DNA of 64,000 nucleotides from Pseudomonadota bacterium. Its GTDB lineage: Bacteria > Pseudomonadota > Alphaproteobacteria > Reyranellales > Reyranellaceae. The position numbers and the translations under genes are program-made. Every line of letters starts with the position of its first letter. Within the stretch, counting starts at the first letter, position 1. The stretch covers positions 93,644-157,643 of the forward strand of contig JAFEFF010000187.1 in NCBI GenBank assembly GCA_018240745.1, written 5' to 3'. Below the pieces are notes generated by a model. It was not told the origin of the DNA. It saw only the letters and a list, made by a program, of their open reading frames with translations, and did not search any database. Shown here piece after piece: positions 40,669-48,730 of the stretch.

Positions 40669-41409
40669 ATGTCATCCCCCGACGACATCCGGGCGCTCGA
40701 GGCCCGCGCCTTTCGAGCCTGGCCCGCCCTGGAGACCCGCTCCGCGCAGGGCTGGGTCCAGCGCTTCGCCAGCGGCTACACGAAAAGAGCCAATTCTATC
40801 AATGCCTTGGACCCCAGAAACGCTCTGACACATGAGATGAAGAGCGTGCTCGAAGCGCCCTATCGAGCCCGCGGCCTGCCGCCGATCTGGCGGCTGACGC
40901 CCCTTGCCCCGGCCGGAACGGACGACCGGCTGGCCAACGCCGGCTACCGCCGGATCGACGAGAGCCTCGTCCAGCGGGCGATCCTCGACGACCGGTTCGT
41001 CCTCGATCCCGAGGTGCGGATCGCGCCGGCGCCGTCCGACGCCTGGCTGGCCGGCTTCGCCACCTTGAGCCCTGTCGCGCCGGCGCATCGCGCGACCATG
41101 ACCCGCATGCTGCAGTCCATCGAAGCGCCGGTCGGCTTCGCGCGGGTCGAGGACCAAGGCGAGCCGATCGCCTTCGCCCTGGGCGTCGTCGACGGCGACC
41201 ACGTCGGCTTGTTCGACGTGTTGGTGGCGCCGCCGGCGCGCCGCCGAGGGCTGGCGCGCCGGCTGACCCGGAGCATCGGCGCCTGGGGTCGCGAGCACGG
41301 CGCGCGCTTTGCCTATCTGCAGGTAGTGGCAGCGAACGCCGCCGCGCTCCCGCTCTATGCCGACCTCGGGTTCGAGACGGTCTACAGCTACGCCTACCGC
41401 GTGCCATAG
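40669..41409 (+). CDS. GNAT-family N-acetyltransferase (two-domain)
   Basis: A 246-residue acetyltransferase. The acetyl-CoA-binding C-terminal half carries GFARVEDQGEPIAFALGVVDGDHVGLFDVLVAPPARRRGLARRLTRSIGAWGREHG, with the R-R-R-G-L-A pyrophosphate loop, and AYLQVVAANAAALPLYADLGFE. The N-terminal half (residues 1-115) is a GNAT-like or linker region with RSAQGWVQRFASGYTKRANSINAL, a segment also seen in other two-domain GNAT proteins. Substrate unknown. ATG 40669 follows a weak GCAAGA. It is 20 bases upstream of the acyl-CoA ligase. Confidence 0.85.
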   Translation: MSSPDDIRALEARAFRAWPALETRSAQGWVQRFASGYTKRANSINALDPRNALTHEMKSVLEAPYRARGLPPIWRLTPLAPAGTDDRLANAGYRRIDESLVQRAILDDRFVLDPEVRIAPAPSDAWLAGFATLSPVAPAHRATMTRMLQSIEAPVGFARVEDQGEPIAFALGVVDGDHVGLFDVLVAPPARRRGLARRLTRSIGAWGREHGARFAYLQVVAANAAALPLYADLGFETVYSYAYRVP

Positions 41410-41429
41410 TGCGGACGGGAGAACGCACC

Positions 41430-43151
41430 ATGTCGACTTATGTCTGGGAGAAGAGCTACCCGCCGGGCGTGAGGTGGGAACTCGAGATTCCGCGCAAGAC
41501 GATCCATCAGATCTTCGAGGAAAGCTGCGCGCAGTACGCCGACCGGCCGTTCACCGACTTCCTCGACAAGGTGATGACCTTTCGCGACTACAAGGACGCG
41601 ACCGACCGCGCCGCCGCGGGCTTCCAGAAGCTCGGCGTCGGGCCGGGCGTGAATGTCGGCCTCTACCTGCCCAACACGCCGCACTACATCGTCGCCTTCT
41701 TCGGCATCCTGAAGGCGGGCGGCCGGGTGGTGAACTACAGCCCGCTCGATGCCGCGCGCGAACTGGAGTTCAAGATCGGCGACAGCGAGACCGACATCCT
41801 GGTGACGCTCGACGTCGCCGCGCTCTACCCGAAGATGGCGGCGATGCGCGGCAAGACCCGGCTCAGGAAGCTGATCGTCGGCTCGATCGCCGACTACCTG
41901 CCATTCCCGAAGAGCTGGCTCTACCCGATCGCCAAGAAGAAGGAGATCTCGGCCTGGCCGCGCGACGACTGGCACATGTCGTTCAAGGACCTGCTGAACA
42001 ACGACGGCAAGTACAGGACTCATCCGGCGCCGGCCGATCCGTGGGATGAGGTGGCGCTCCTGCAATACACCGGCGGCACGACCGGCCTGCCGAAGGCGGC
42101 GATGCTGACGCATGGCTGCGTGGTGTCGGCGATGACACAGGGGCAGGCCTGGACGACGCCCTACACCAATCCCGGCAGCGAGAAGGTCGTGTGCGTCCTG
42201 CCACTGTTCCACATCTATGCCTTGTCGGGAATCATGCTGGGCCAGGTCCGCAACGGCAACCAGCTCATCCTCTATCCGCGGCCCGACATCGACATGATCG
42301 TCACCGACCTCGTGAAGAAGAAGCCGACCTTCCTGCCCGGCGTGCCGACGCTCTACACCGCGATCAACAAGCATCCCAAGGCACAAGGGCTCGACCTCAA
42401 GGCGCTCAAGATCTGCATGTCGGGCGGTGCGCCCTTGCCGGTCGAGGTCCAGCAAGCTTTCGAGAAGCTGACCGGCGCCATTCTGATCGAAGGCTACGGC
42501 CTCACCGAGACGTCGCCCACCGGCTCGATCTGCCCGGTCGACAGAAACGCCCGCCGCCCGGGCTCGTGCGGCGTGCCGATGCCCGGCACGATCATCGAGA
42601 TCCGCGACATGGAGAACAGGGACCGCGTCCTGCCGCCGGGCAAGGAGCATGTCGGCGAAGTCTGCATCATCGGCCCGCAGGTGATGAAGGGCTACTGGAA
42701 GAAGCCCGACGAGACCGAGCTGGTACTGTTCAGCCATCCCGCGAGCAACTGGAAGGGCCTGCGCACCGGCGACATGGGGTACATGGATGCCGACGGCTGG
42801 CTCTACCTGGTCGACCGTTCGAAGGATCTGATCCTCTCGTCCGGCTACAACGTCTATCCGCGCATGATCGAGGAGGCGGTGTACGAGCATCCTGCGATCG
42901 ACGAATGCATCGTCATCGGCATCCCCGATCCCTATCGCCAGGAAGCACCCAAGGTATTCGTCAAGCTGAAGCCCGGTGCTTCGATCACCTTCGACGAGCT
43001 GAAGCGGCATCTCGACGGCAAGATCGGCAAGCACGAGATGCCGGTCGCGCTCGAGATCCGCGCCGAGCTGCCCAAGACTCCGGTCGGCAAGCTCTCGAAG
43101 AAAGAACTGAAGGAAGAGGAACGGGCGAAGGCGAAGGCCAAGGCGGCGTAG
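41430..43151 (+). CDS. Long-chain fatty-acid--CoA ligase (AMP-binding)
   Basis: A 573-residue adenylate-forming ligase. P-loop YTGGTTGLPKAAMLTH; adenine motif EGYGLTETSP; RTGDMGYMDADGWLYLVDRSKDLI hinge; catalytic Lys in the C-terminal KTPVGKLSKKEL. It activates a carboxylic acid with ATP to the acyl-AMP and then acyl-CoA; chain length is not predictable, but the FadD-like N-terminal region suggests medium or long chains. ATG 41430 has GGGAGAA seven bases upstream; GTG 41409 is not used. The Lys/Ala-rich tail (EEERAKAKAKAA) is unusual but harmless. It could supply acyl-CoAs to the dehydrogenase clusters on both sides. Confidence 0.93.
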   Translation: MSTYVWEKSYPPGVRWELEIPRKTIHQIFEESCAQYADRPFTDFLDKVMTFRDYKDATDRAAAGFQKLGVGPGVNVGLYLPNTPHYIVAFFGILKAGGRVVNYSPLDAARELEFKIGDSETDILVTLDVAALYPKMAAMRGKTRLRKLIVGSIADYLPFPKSWLYPIAKKKEISAWPRDDWHMSFKDLLNNDGKYRTHPAPADPWDEVALLQYTGGTTGLPKAAMLTHGCVVSAMTQGQAWTTPYTNPGSEKVVCVLPLFHIYALSGIMLGQVRNGNQLILYPRPDIDMIVTDLVKKKPTFLPGVPTLYTAINKHPKAQGLDLKALKICMSGGAPLPVEVQQAFEKLTGAILIEGYGLTETSPTGSICPVDRNARRPGSCGVPMPGTIIEIRDMENRDRVLPPGKEHVGEVCIIGPQVMKGYWKKPDETELVLFSHPASNWKGLRTGDMGYMDADGWLYLVDRSKDLILSSGYNVYPRMIEEAVYEHPAIDECIVIGIPDPYRQEAPKVFVKLKPGASITFDELKRHLDGKIGKHEMPVALEIRAELPKTPVGKLSKKELKEEERAKAKAKAA

Positions 43152-43177
43152 GCGATGCAGCCGCCGACTCTCATATT

Positions 43178-43199
43178 CCTCTCCCCCTTGGGGGAGAGG
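43178..43199. repeat. CT/GA-rich palindromic intergenic repeat (copy 1)
   Basis: CCTCTCCCCC (43178-43187) and GGGGGAGAGG (43190-43199) pair perfectly around TT, followed by TCAGGTGAGGGGG. The same 10-base arms recur at 52616-52639. The complementary CCTCACCTCCCCC lies 60 bases downstream, so the element seems to extend into the start of the next gene. Confidence 0.75.
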
Positions 43200-43255
43200 T
43201 CAGGTGAGGGGGACGCCGATTTCGGTCACGATCGTCGGCGATATTCGACGACGCC

Positions 43256-43921
43256 ATGACCCACCTCACCTCCCCCACGCTGACGCGCGGGGCCCCTTCC
43301 TCTCCCCCCGCTCACGCGGTCGGAGAGGACGTTGGGAGACGTTCGTTCATCGTTGGCGCGATGGTCCTCACCCTCGGCGGCTGCTTCGACCGGCCGTGGT
43401 ACGAGGAGAACCCCCGGCAGAAGGCGTTCCTCGACGGCCTGCAGGCGCTGGCCAAGCCGGCGCTCGCCTCCAACAACCCGTTGCAGATCGAGGATGCGGT
43501 GAAACGCAGCCTCGCACTGGCCGCGCAAACCGGCGCCTTCACCGACTGGCAGGGCATCCTGCGCACCATCGACGGCAACGAGCAGAAGATGGCCATCACC
43601 ATCGAAATCGGCCCGCAAGTTTCGCTCTACGCGTTCAATGACTGGACGCTCGCCATGGCGGGCGCCCTGGCCGAGCTGTTCTCGTCACGATCCCGCGAAT
43701 CCGCTCCGCCGGGCCTTTCCGAAGCCGCCGTGGCAGGGCTAAAAACCTTGCGGCTCGGCGAGCGCGTCAGCGTATCGGGCCGGATGGGCGCGATCGCAGG
43801 GTCGGGCCTGTTCGATCTCTCCACGCTGTTCGGCAAGAGCGACGCCGACAACCGCCAGTTCCTGCAGGTGCCGCGATTCGTGGCGCGCATCGATGCCTTG
43901 GCGGCGGCGAAGAAGAAATAG
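43256..43921 (+). CDS. Putative lipoprotein, unknown function
   Basis: A 221-residue protein. RRSFIVGAMVLTLGGCFDRP is a lipoprotein signal with lipobox LGGC (Cys43) and a twin-arginine-like start. The mature part is an uncharacterised alpha/beta domain (NPRQKAFLDGLQALAKPALASN, QKMAITIEIGPQVSLYAFNDWTLAM, LRLGERVSVSGRMGAIAG). The first 23 or so residues (THLTSPTLTRGAPSS...) look like translated intergenic repeat rather than protein, so the ATG at 43256 may be the only start left after repeat insertion or the true start may be missed; no other in-frame ATG, GTG or TTG precedes the signal. It lies 14 bases before the gamma-glutamyltransferase gene. Confidence 0.65.
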   Translation: MTHLTSPTLTRGAPSSPPAHAVGEDVGRRSFIVGAMVLTLGGCFDRPWYEENPRQKAFLDGLQALAKPALASNNPLQIEDAVKRSLALAAQTGAFTDWQGILRTIDGNEQKMAITIEIGPQVSLYAFNDWTLAMAGALAELFSSRSRESAPPGLSEAAVAGLKTLRLGERVSVSGRMGAIAGSGLFDLSTLFGKSDADNRQFLQVPRFVARIDALAAAKKK

Positions 43922-43935
43922 AAAGGGTCTTTGGG

Positions 43936-45534
43936 GTGCCGTCCTTCAACTACGATTTCCCGTACGGCTCGAAGAAGCTGCCGGTGTTCGCGTCCAACGT
44001 CGTCGCCACCTCGCAGCACCTCGCCGCGACGGCGGGCCTGCGCATGCTGGCCAAGGGCGGCAACGCCGTCGATGCCGCGATTGCCAGCGCAATCGCGATC
44101 ACCATCGTCGAGCCGACCATGAATGGCATCGGCGCCGATGCCTTCTGCATCCTGTGGGACGGCACCAGGCTGGTCGGCCTCAATGCCTCCGGCCATTCGC
44201 CGGCGCTGATGACGCCCGACCAGTATGCCGGCCAGGAGAAGATGCCGAGCACCGGCTGGGGCGCCGTCAGCGTGCCGGGCGCCGTGTCGCTCTGGATGAC
44301 GCTGCATGCGCGCTACGGCAAGCTGCCGTTCGCCGACCTGTTCGAGCCGGCGATCAAGTACGCCGCCGACGGCTTCCGCGTCTCCTACATGGTGGCCCGC
44401 CAGTGGGACCGCGCGATCGACCGCCTGCGCGGCCAGCAGGACTGGGTGCGCGACTTCCTGCCCGGCGGCCGCGCGCCGAGGCCCGGCGAAGTCTGGAAGT
44501 TCCCCGACCAGGCGAAGACGCTGGCGAAGATCGCCGAGAGCAAGGGCGAGTCCTTCTATCGCGGCGAGCTCGCCGAGGCGATCGACAGCCACGCCCGCGC
44601 GACCGGCGGTGCGCTGCGCCGCAACGACCTCGCCGAGCATCACGCCGACTGGGTCGATCCGATCGGCCTCACCTATCGCGGCACGACCCTGCACGAGATC
44701 CCGCCGTCGGGTCAGGGCATCGCCGCCTGCATGGCGCTCGGCATCCTCGAGAACTTCGATATCGCCGGGCACGATGGCGACGGGCCGGAAGTCGCGCACC
44801 TGCGCATCGAGGCGATGAAGCTCGCCTTCGCCGACATCTGGCGCTACGTCGCCGATCCGCGCTTCATGGACGTGACGCCGGCACAGATGCTCGACAAGCA
44901 TTACCTCAAGAAGCGCGCCAAGCTGATCGACCCCAGGAAGGCGCAGGACTTCGGCCCGGGCACGCCCAGGGACGGCGGCACGATCTATCTCGGCACCGCC
45001 GACGAATCGGGCATGATGGTGTCGCTGATCCAGTCCAACTATACCGGCTTCGGCTCGGGCATCGTCGTGCCGGGCACCGGCATCGCGCTCCAGAACCGCG
45101 CCTCGGGTTTCGTCACGACCAAGGGCCATCCCAACGAGGTCGGCCCGAAGAAGCGGCCATTTCATACGATTATCCCCGCGTTCATCACCAAGGACGGCAA
45201 GCCGGTGGCGACGTTCGGCTTGATGGGCGGCGCGATGCAGCCGCAGGGCCACATGCAGGTCTTCTCGCGCATCGTCGACTACGGCCAGAACCCGCAGGCC
45301 GCGATCGACGGCCCGCGCTGGCGCGTGCACGAGCTCGACAAGACCGTGTGGGTCGAGGAGCACATGCCGGCCGACACCGCGAACGGGCTCGAGGCGCGCG
45401 GCCATAGGCTCACGCGCACCAGGTGGCCGAGCTTCGATTTCGGCTCGAGCCAGATCATCTGGAAGTTCCCCGAGGGCGGTCCCTACCTCGCCGCCTCGGA
45501 GAGCCGGCGCGACGGCGCGGCCGTCGGTTTCTGA
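43936..45534 (+). CDS. Gamma-glutamyltransferase family protein (Ntn hydrolase)
   Basis: A 532-residue Ntn hydrolase. N-terminal family motifs: VATSQHLAATAGLRMLAKGGNAVDAAIASAIAITIVEPTMNGIGADAF and WGAVSVPGAVSLWMTLHARYG. Autoprocessing Thr349 in DGGTIYLGTADESGMMVSLIQSNYTGFGSG starts the small subunit, and GPKKRPFHTIIPAFITKDG and GGAMQPQGHMQVFSRIVDYG follow. No signal peptide is visible, unlike many periplasmic GGTs, so a cytosolic acylase-like role is likely. The start is GTG 43936 with AAAGGG eight bases upstream. It lies between the lipoprotein and a glycosidase-like gene, each within 15 bases, so they form one operon. Confidence 0.9.
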   Translation: MPSFNYDFPYGSKKLPVFASNVVATSQHLAATAGLRMLAKGGNAVDAAIASAIAITIVEPTMNGIGADAFCILWDGTRLVGLNASGHSPALMTPDQYAGQEKMPSTGWGAVSVPGAVSLWMTLHARYGKLPFADLFEPAIKYAADGFRVSYMVARQWDRAIDRLRGQQDWVRDFLPGGRAPRPGEVWKFPDQAKTLAKIAESKGESFYRGELAEAIDSHARATGGALRRNDLAEHHADWVDPIGLTYRGTTLHEIPPSGQGIAACMALGILENFDIAGHDGDGPEVAHLRIEAMKLAFADIWRYVADPRFMDVTPAQMLDKHYLKKRAKLIDPRKAQDFGPGTPRDGGTIYLGTADESGMMVSLIQSNYTGFGSGIVVPGTGIALQNRASGFVTTKGHPNEVGPKKRPFHTIIPAFITKDGKPVATFGLMGGAMQPQGHMQVFSRIVDYGQNPQAAIDGPRWRVHELDKTVWVEEHMPADTANGLEARGHRLTRTRWPSFDFGSSQIIWKFPEGGPYLAASESRRDGAAVGF

Positions 45535-45538
45535 AGGG

Positions 45539-46579
45539 GTGGCTTCCAGGGTCTCCATCGAGGGCGGCGCGTTCCGGATCGACGGAACGCCGACCTATGC
45601 CGGCCGCAGCTGGCGCGGCCATCGCATCGAGGGCCTGCTGTTCAACAGCCGCATGGCCAACGCGATCGCCGACGACGAGAACCCGGCGACGCGCGGTGCG
45701 TGGGCCTATGCCGACGGCGATTGGGATGCCGAGCGCAGCACCGCCGAGTTCATCGCCGCGCTGCCGAGCTACCGCGCGCATGGGCTGCTGGCAGTCTGCA
45801 TCAACCTCTCGGGCGGCAGTCCGCAGGGCTATTCCTGGAACCAGCCGTGGAGGATCTGCGGCTTCAACAGCGACGGCAGGATCAAGCCGGCCTGGGCGGC
45901 GCGCCTCCACTCGGTGATCGAGGCCTGCGACCGGCTGGGCATGGTCGTCATCCTCGGCCTGTTCTACGGCAAGCAGAGCGGCACCTTCAAAGATGAGAAC
46001 GCCGTGAAGGCTGCCGTCACCAACACCGTCGACTGGCTGTCGGCCAAGGGCGCGACCAACGTGCTGCTCGAGATCGGCAACGAGGTCGACCTCGAGAAGG
46101 TGTGGGCACATTCGATCATCGCCGCCGAGCGCTGCCACGAATTGATCGAGCTGGCGCAGAAGCGCGGCAACGGCAGGATCCTGGTCAGCACCAGCTTGGT
46201 CGGCCTCTCCGCCCCGCCCGCGGCGATCGTAGCGACCGCGGATTTCCTGCTGCCGCATGGCAACCGGGTCCACGGTCCGGACAGCCCCTACCAACCGAGC
46301 CCGCACGGCATCCGCCTGCAGCTCGCGCGCTGGCGCGCCTCACCGGCCTATCGCGGCCAGCCGATCGTCTACAACGAGGACGACCACTTCGAGTTCGACA
46401 AGCCGGACAACCACTTCCTCGCCGCGGTCGAGTGCGGTGCGAGCTGGGGCTACTTCGACTACCGCATGAGCCGCGAGCGCTTCGAGGATGGCTTCCAGTC
46501 CCTTCCGGTCGACTGGACCATCTCCTCGAAGCGCAAGCGCGCTTTCTTCGGCTTGCTGAAGGAAATCACCGGCACCTAG
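45539..46579 (+). CDS. TIM-barrel glycoside-hydrolase-like protein
   Basis: A 346-residue protein with a (beta/alpha)8 look: FRIDGTPTYAGRSWRGHRIEGLLFNSRM, VICDR-type helices, and two acidic residues in clan GH-A positions. These are Glu182 in LLEIGNEVDLEK (acid/base) and Glu280 in PIVYNEDDHFEF (nucleophile), 98 residues apart, as in GH5-like cellulases. No signal peptide. I do not assign a family number. The start is GTG 45539, 4 bases after the gamma-glutamyltransferase stop; the ribosome site (GAAGGGG) lies very close, so a slightly later start is possible. A long inverted repeat follows immediately after the stop. Confidence 0.65.
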   Translation: MASRVSIEGGAFRIDGTPTYAGRSWRGHRIEGLLFNSRMANAIADDENPATRGAWAYADGDWDAERSTAEFIAALPSYRAHGLLAVCINLSGGSPQGYSWNQPWRICGFNSDGRIKPAWAARLHSVIEACDRLGMVVILGLFYGKQSGTFKDENAVKAAVTNTVDWLSAKGATNVLLEIGNEVDLEKVWAHSIIAAERCHELIELAQKRGNGRILVSTSLVGLSAPPAAIVATADFLLPHGNRVHGPDSPYQPSPHGIRLQLARWRASPAYRGQPIVYNEDDHFEFDKPDNHFLAAVECGASWGYFDYRMSRERFEDGFQSLPVDWTISSKRKRAFFGLLKEITGT

Positions 46580-46580
46580 C

Positions 46581-46653
46581 TGTCATCCCGAGCGCAGCGA
46601 GGGATCTTTTACCGGTCCAGAAAGATCCCTCGGCCTGCGGCCTCGGGATGACA
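46581..46653. repeat. GTCATCCCGAG long inverted repeat, copy 1
   Basis: TGTCATCCCGAG (46581-46592) pairs with CTCGGGATGACA (46642-46653), and CGAGGGATCTTT with AAAGATCCCTCG (to 46632) inside. It lies between the convergent glycosidase-like gene and VOC gene, so it may also serve as a bidirectional terminator. Relatives sit at 51326, 53847 and (diverged) 62379. Confidence 0.75.
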
Positions 46654-46660
46654 CTACGTG

Positions 46661-47032
46661 TCACTTCCCGCAATACGCCTCGATGCGATAGCCGTCGGGA
46701 TCGACAACGAACGCCGCGTAGTATTTTGGCCCGTAGTCGGCGCGCACGCCGGGCTTGCCGTTGTCCTTGCCGCCGCTCTTCAGCGCGGCGGCATGGAAGG
46801 CGTCGACCGCGGCGCGGCTCTTCGCCGTGAAGCAGAAGTGCAGGCCCGATCCCATGTCGGGCTTCACCGGCTTGTTGGCCACCTGCACCCACAGGGCCGG
46901 GCTCTTCTCGCCGTAGCCCAGCGACGTGTCGCCGTCCGACAAGCGGGTGATGTCGAGGGGCTTCAACACCGCGTCGTAGAACCTGCCTGCCCGCTGGATG
47001 TCGCTGACGCCGATGGAAACGTGGTCGAACAT
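46661..47032 (-). CDS. VOC-family protein (glyoxalase/bleomycin-resistance-like)
   Basis: A 123-residue single-module VOC protein: MFDHVSIGVSDIQRAGRFYDAVLKPLDITRL, then GSGLHFCFTAKSRAAVDAFHAAALKSGGKDNG and KYYAAFVVDPDGYRIEAYCG. His4, His69-like and Glu-118-like positions could hold a metal. The larger open frame upstream is a shadow of the CGNR region. The start is ATG 47032 because AGGAG is six bases before it; the ATG at 47038 lies directly on the ribosome site. It diverges from the CGNR gene across two copies of a near-palindromic 12-base motif. Confidence 0.85.
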   Translation of the reverse strand: MFDHVSIGVSDIQRAGRFYDAVLKPLDITRLSDGDTSLGYGEKSPALWVQVANKPVKPDMGSGLHFCFTAKSRAAVDAFHAAALKSGGKDNGKPGVRADYGPKYYAAFVVDPDGYRIEAYCGK

Positions 47033-47053
47033 CGTCATCTCCTGTATAACTTG

Positions 47054-47113
47054 ATAACTGGTTATATGGTTATGGCGCCGGAGCCGTAGCTTGTCAACCG
47101 GACAACCGGTTAC
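47054..47113. promoter_or_regulatory. Two near-palindromic 12-base motifs in the VOC/CGNR divergent promoter
   Basis: ATAACTGGTTAT (47054-47065) and ACAACCGGTTAC (47102-47113) share the form N-N-AAC-Y-GGTT-A-N and are 48 bases apart centre to centre. Partial copies (GTATAAC, TGGTTAT) lie nearby. They flank the start regions of the VOC gene (start 47032, minus) and CGNR gene (start 47126, plus). Likely operators for the CGNR protein; inferred only from symmetry and position. Confidence 0.55.
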
Positions 47114-47125
47114 TATTTCCTGACA

Positions 47126-47665
47126 ATGACGCGTCCCGACCTGTGCCTGGATTTCGCCAATACCCGGTATTGGCGCGGCCAGTCGGCGCCCACCGAGACG
47201 CTGAATGCGCCGGCCGACCTCGCGACCTGGACGAAGGCGTCGAAGATCCCCTCGGCGAAGGAATTCGAGCAGGCGATCGGCCTGCGCGAGACGATCTACC
47301 GGCTGTTCGATGCCCAGGCGCAGGGCAAGCCGGCGGCCCCGCGCGATCTCGAGGCGCTCAATGCGGCAATGGCTCAAGCCCCCGCCCGCAAGGCACTGAA
47401 GCGCAGCCGCAGCGGTTACGAGTGGGATGTCGATGCGAGATCGGGTACGGCGCTCGCCCTGCTGGCGCCGGTCCTGTGGTCGGCCGGCGATCTGCTGGCC
47501 GGACCGCGGCTCGACCGGGTACGGCGCTGCGCCAATCCCGAATGCGGCTGGCTGTTCCTCGACGACAGCCGCGCGGGCAAGCGCCGCTGGTGCTCGATGT
47601 CTTCGTGCGGCAACCGCGCCAAGGCCCGGCGGCATTATCACAAGAGCAAGGAAGAAGACGCCTGA
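47126..47665 (+). CDS. CGNR zinc-finger / ABATE-domain putative regulator
   Basis: A 179-residue protein. The N-terminal ABATE-like domain begins LCLDFANTRYWRGQSAPTETL and includes LRETIYRLFDAQAQG. The C-terminal zinc finger reads RRCANPECGWLFLDDSRAGKRRWCSMSSCGNRAKARRHY, with four cysteines and the CGNR tetrapeptide. Such proteins are regarded as stress-related transcription regulators, but few are characterised. The ATG 47126 has no clear ribosome site. Divergent from the VOC gene, with probable operators at 47054 and 47102, and 12 bases before the methyltransferase-like gene. Confidence 0.88.
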   Translation: MTRPDLCLDFANTRYWRGQSAPTETLNAPADLATWTKASKIPSAKEFEQAIGLRETIYRLFDAQAQGKPAAPRDLEALNAAMAQAPARKALKRSRSGYEWDVDARSGTALALLAPVLWSAGDLLAGPRLDRVRRCANPECGWLFLDDSRAGKRRWCSMSSCGNRAKARRHYHKSKEEDA

Positions 47666-47677
47666 CCCGGTGAGATC

Positions 47678-48355
47678 ATGACAGCGCTGACGACCCGATC
47701 TTTCGTATCCGCCGTCAGCCTGTTCGTGGCCATGGCCCTGCTGCTGTTCGTGCCGCCCTGGACGCTCGACTGGTGGCAGGCCTGGCTGTTCCTGGCCGTC
47801 TATTTCGGCGGATCGCTCGCGCTGATGCTCGATCTCGCGAAGCGCGATCCGGCGCTGCTCGAGCGGCGCATGAAGGGCGGCCCGTGGGCCGAGGAGCGGC
47901 TGGAGCAGAAGATCATCATGACCCTCGCCTCGCTCGGTTTCTTCGCCCTACTGCTGATCCCTGCCTTCGACCGTCGCTTCGGCTGGTCACATCTGCCGGT
48001 CATCGTCGTGCTCGCCGGCAACGCGCTGATGCTGATCGGCGGCTACGGCGTCTGGCGGGTGTTCTGCGAGAACAGCTTCACCTCGGCGCGTATCGAGCTC
48101 GCCGCCGACCAGCGCGTGATCTCGACCGGTCCCTACGCCCTCGTGCGGCATCCGATGTACACCACGGCGCTGGTGATGATGATCGGGATTCCGCTGGCGC
48201 TCGGCTCGCTGTGGGGCCTGCTGGCCATCGTCGCGATGGTGCCGGCGCTGGTATGGCGCATGTTCGACGAGGAAAGGTTCCTTGCCGCCGGGCTCCCCGG
48301 CTACGCCGAGTACAAACAGAAAGTGCGGTATCGATTGATACCGCACGTCTGGTGA
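47678..48355 (+). CDS. Isoprenylcysteine carboxyl methyltransferase family membrane protein
   Basis: A 225-residue membrane protein with five hydrophobic segments. The conserved C-terminal catalytic part reads WRVFCENSFTSARIELAADQRVISTGPYALVRHPMYTTALVMMIGIPLALGS and RMFDEERFLAAGLPGYAEYKQKVRYRLIP, typical of ICMT/PEMT-type SAM-dependent methyltransferases (RHPMY and E-E-RFL). Bacterial substrates are unknown; lipids or isoprenoid thiols are possible. Operon with the CGNR gene. A small hairpin separates it from the convergent SCP2 gene. Confidence 0.88.
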   Translation: MTALTTRSFVSAVSLFVAMALLLFVPPWTLDWWQAWLFLAVYFGGSLALMLDLAKRDPALLERRMKGGPWAEERLEQKIIMTLASLGFFALLLIPAFDRRFGWSHLPVIVVLAGNALMLIGGYGVWRVFCENSFTSARIELAADQRVISTGPYALVRHPMYTTALVMMIGIPLALGSLWGLLAIVAMVPALVWRMFDEERFLAAGLPGYAEYKQKVRYRLIPHVW

Positions 48356-48361
48356 TCAACT

Positions 48362-48385
48362 TCCTCCCTGTTCATGCGGGGAGGA
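48362..48385. terminator. Weak hairpin between convergent genes
   Basis: TCCTCCC (48362-48368) and GGGAGGA (48379-48385) pair around a 10-base loop in the 37-base gap between the methyltransferase gene (plus) and the SCP2 gene (minus). No T-run. Position suggests a shared terminator; the evidence is modest. Confidence 0.35.
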
Positions 48386-48392
48386 TCGAGCT

Positions 48393-48689
48393 CTACCGCA
48401 AAATGCTCTGGAGCTTCATCGCAACGCCCATGTCGCCTTCGATCTTGAGCTTGCCGGTCATGAACGCGGTCATGCCGTCGAGCTTGCCGTTGATCATGTC
48501 GTCGAAGTCGCTGAACGCCATCTTGAGGGTGCAGTCGGCGGCCTTGTCGTCGTTGCTGACGGCCGGCGGATTGGCGTTACCGTCGATGTAGACGACGCCC
48601 TGGTCGGTGCTGAATTTCACGGTGTTGCCGAAGGACGACTTCTTCGCTGCGCCTTCCTTCATTTTCCCGGTGATTTCCTGCAAGGTCAT
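48393..48689 (-). CDS. SCP2 sterol-carrier-domain protein
   Basis: A 98-residue stand-alone SCP2 domain: KFSTDQGVVYIDGNANPPAVSNDDKAADCTLKMAFSDFDDMINGKLDGMTAFMTGKLKIEGDMGVAMKLQSIL, with the G-K-L-K-I-E-G-D motif. It binds hydrophobic acyl or isoprenoid ligands in the cytosol. ATG 48689 has GGAGGAAC upstream. It diverges from the atu-like operon over the LiuR-like palindrome at 48731, so both sides may be co-regulated; a lipid carrier would suit acyl-CoA degradation of a terpenoid or branched acid. Confidence 0.92.
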   Translation of the reverse strand: MTLQEITGKMKEGAAKKSSFGNTVKFSTDQGVVYIDGNANPPAVSNDDKAADCTLKMAFSDFDDMINGKLDGMTAFMTGKLKIEGDMGVAMKLQSILR

Positions 48690-48730
48690 TTGAAGTGTTC
48701 CTCCAGCCGATAGTGCACTGGGGGGCTTAC

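Noticed and set aside
41394..43034. A 546-codon antisense frame over the acyl-CoA ligase gene
   Set aside because: Arg/His/Asp/Leu-rich translation without recognisable motifs, typical of GC-rich antisense frames; the plus strand carries a complete ligase.
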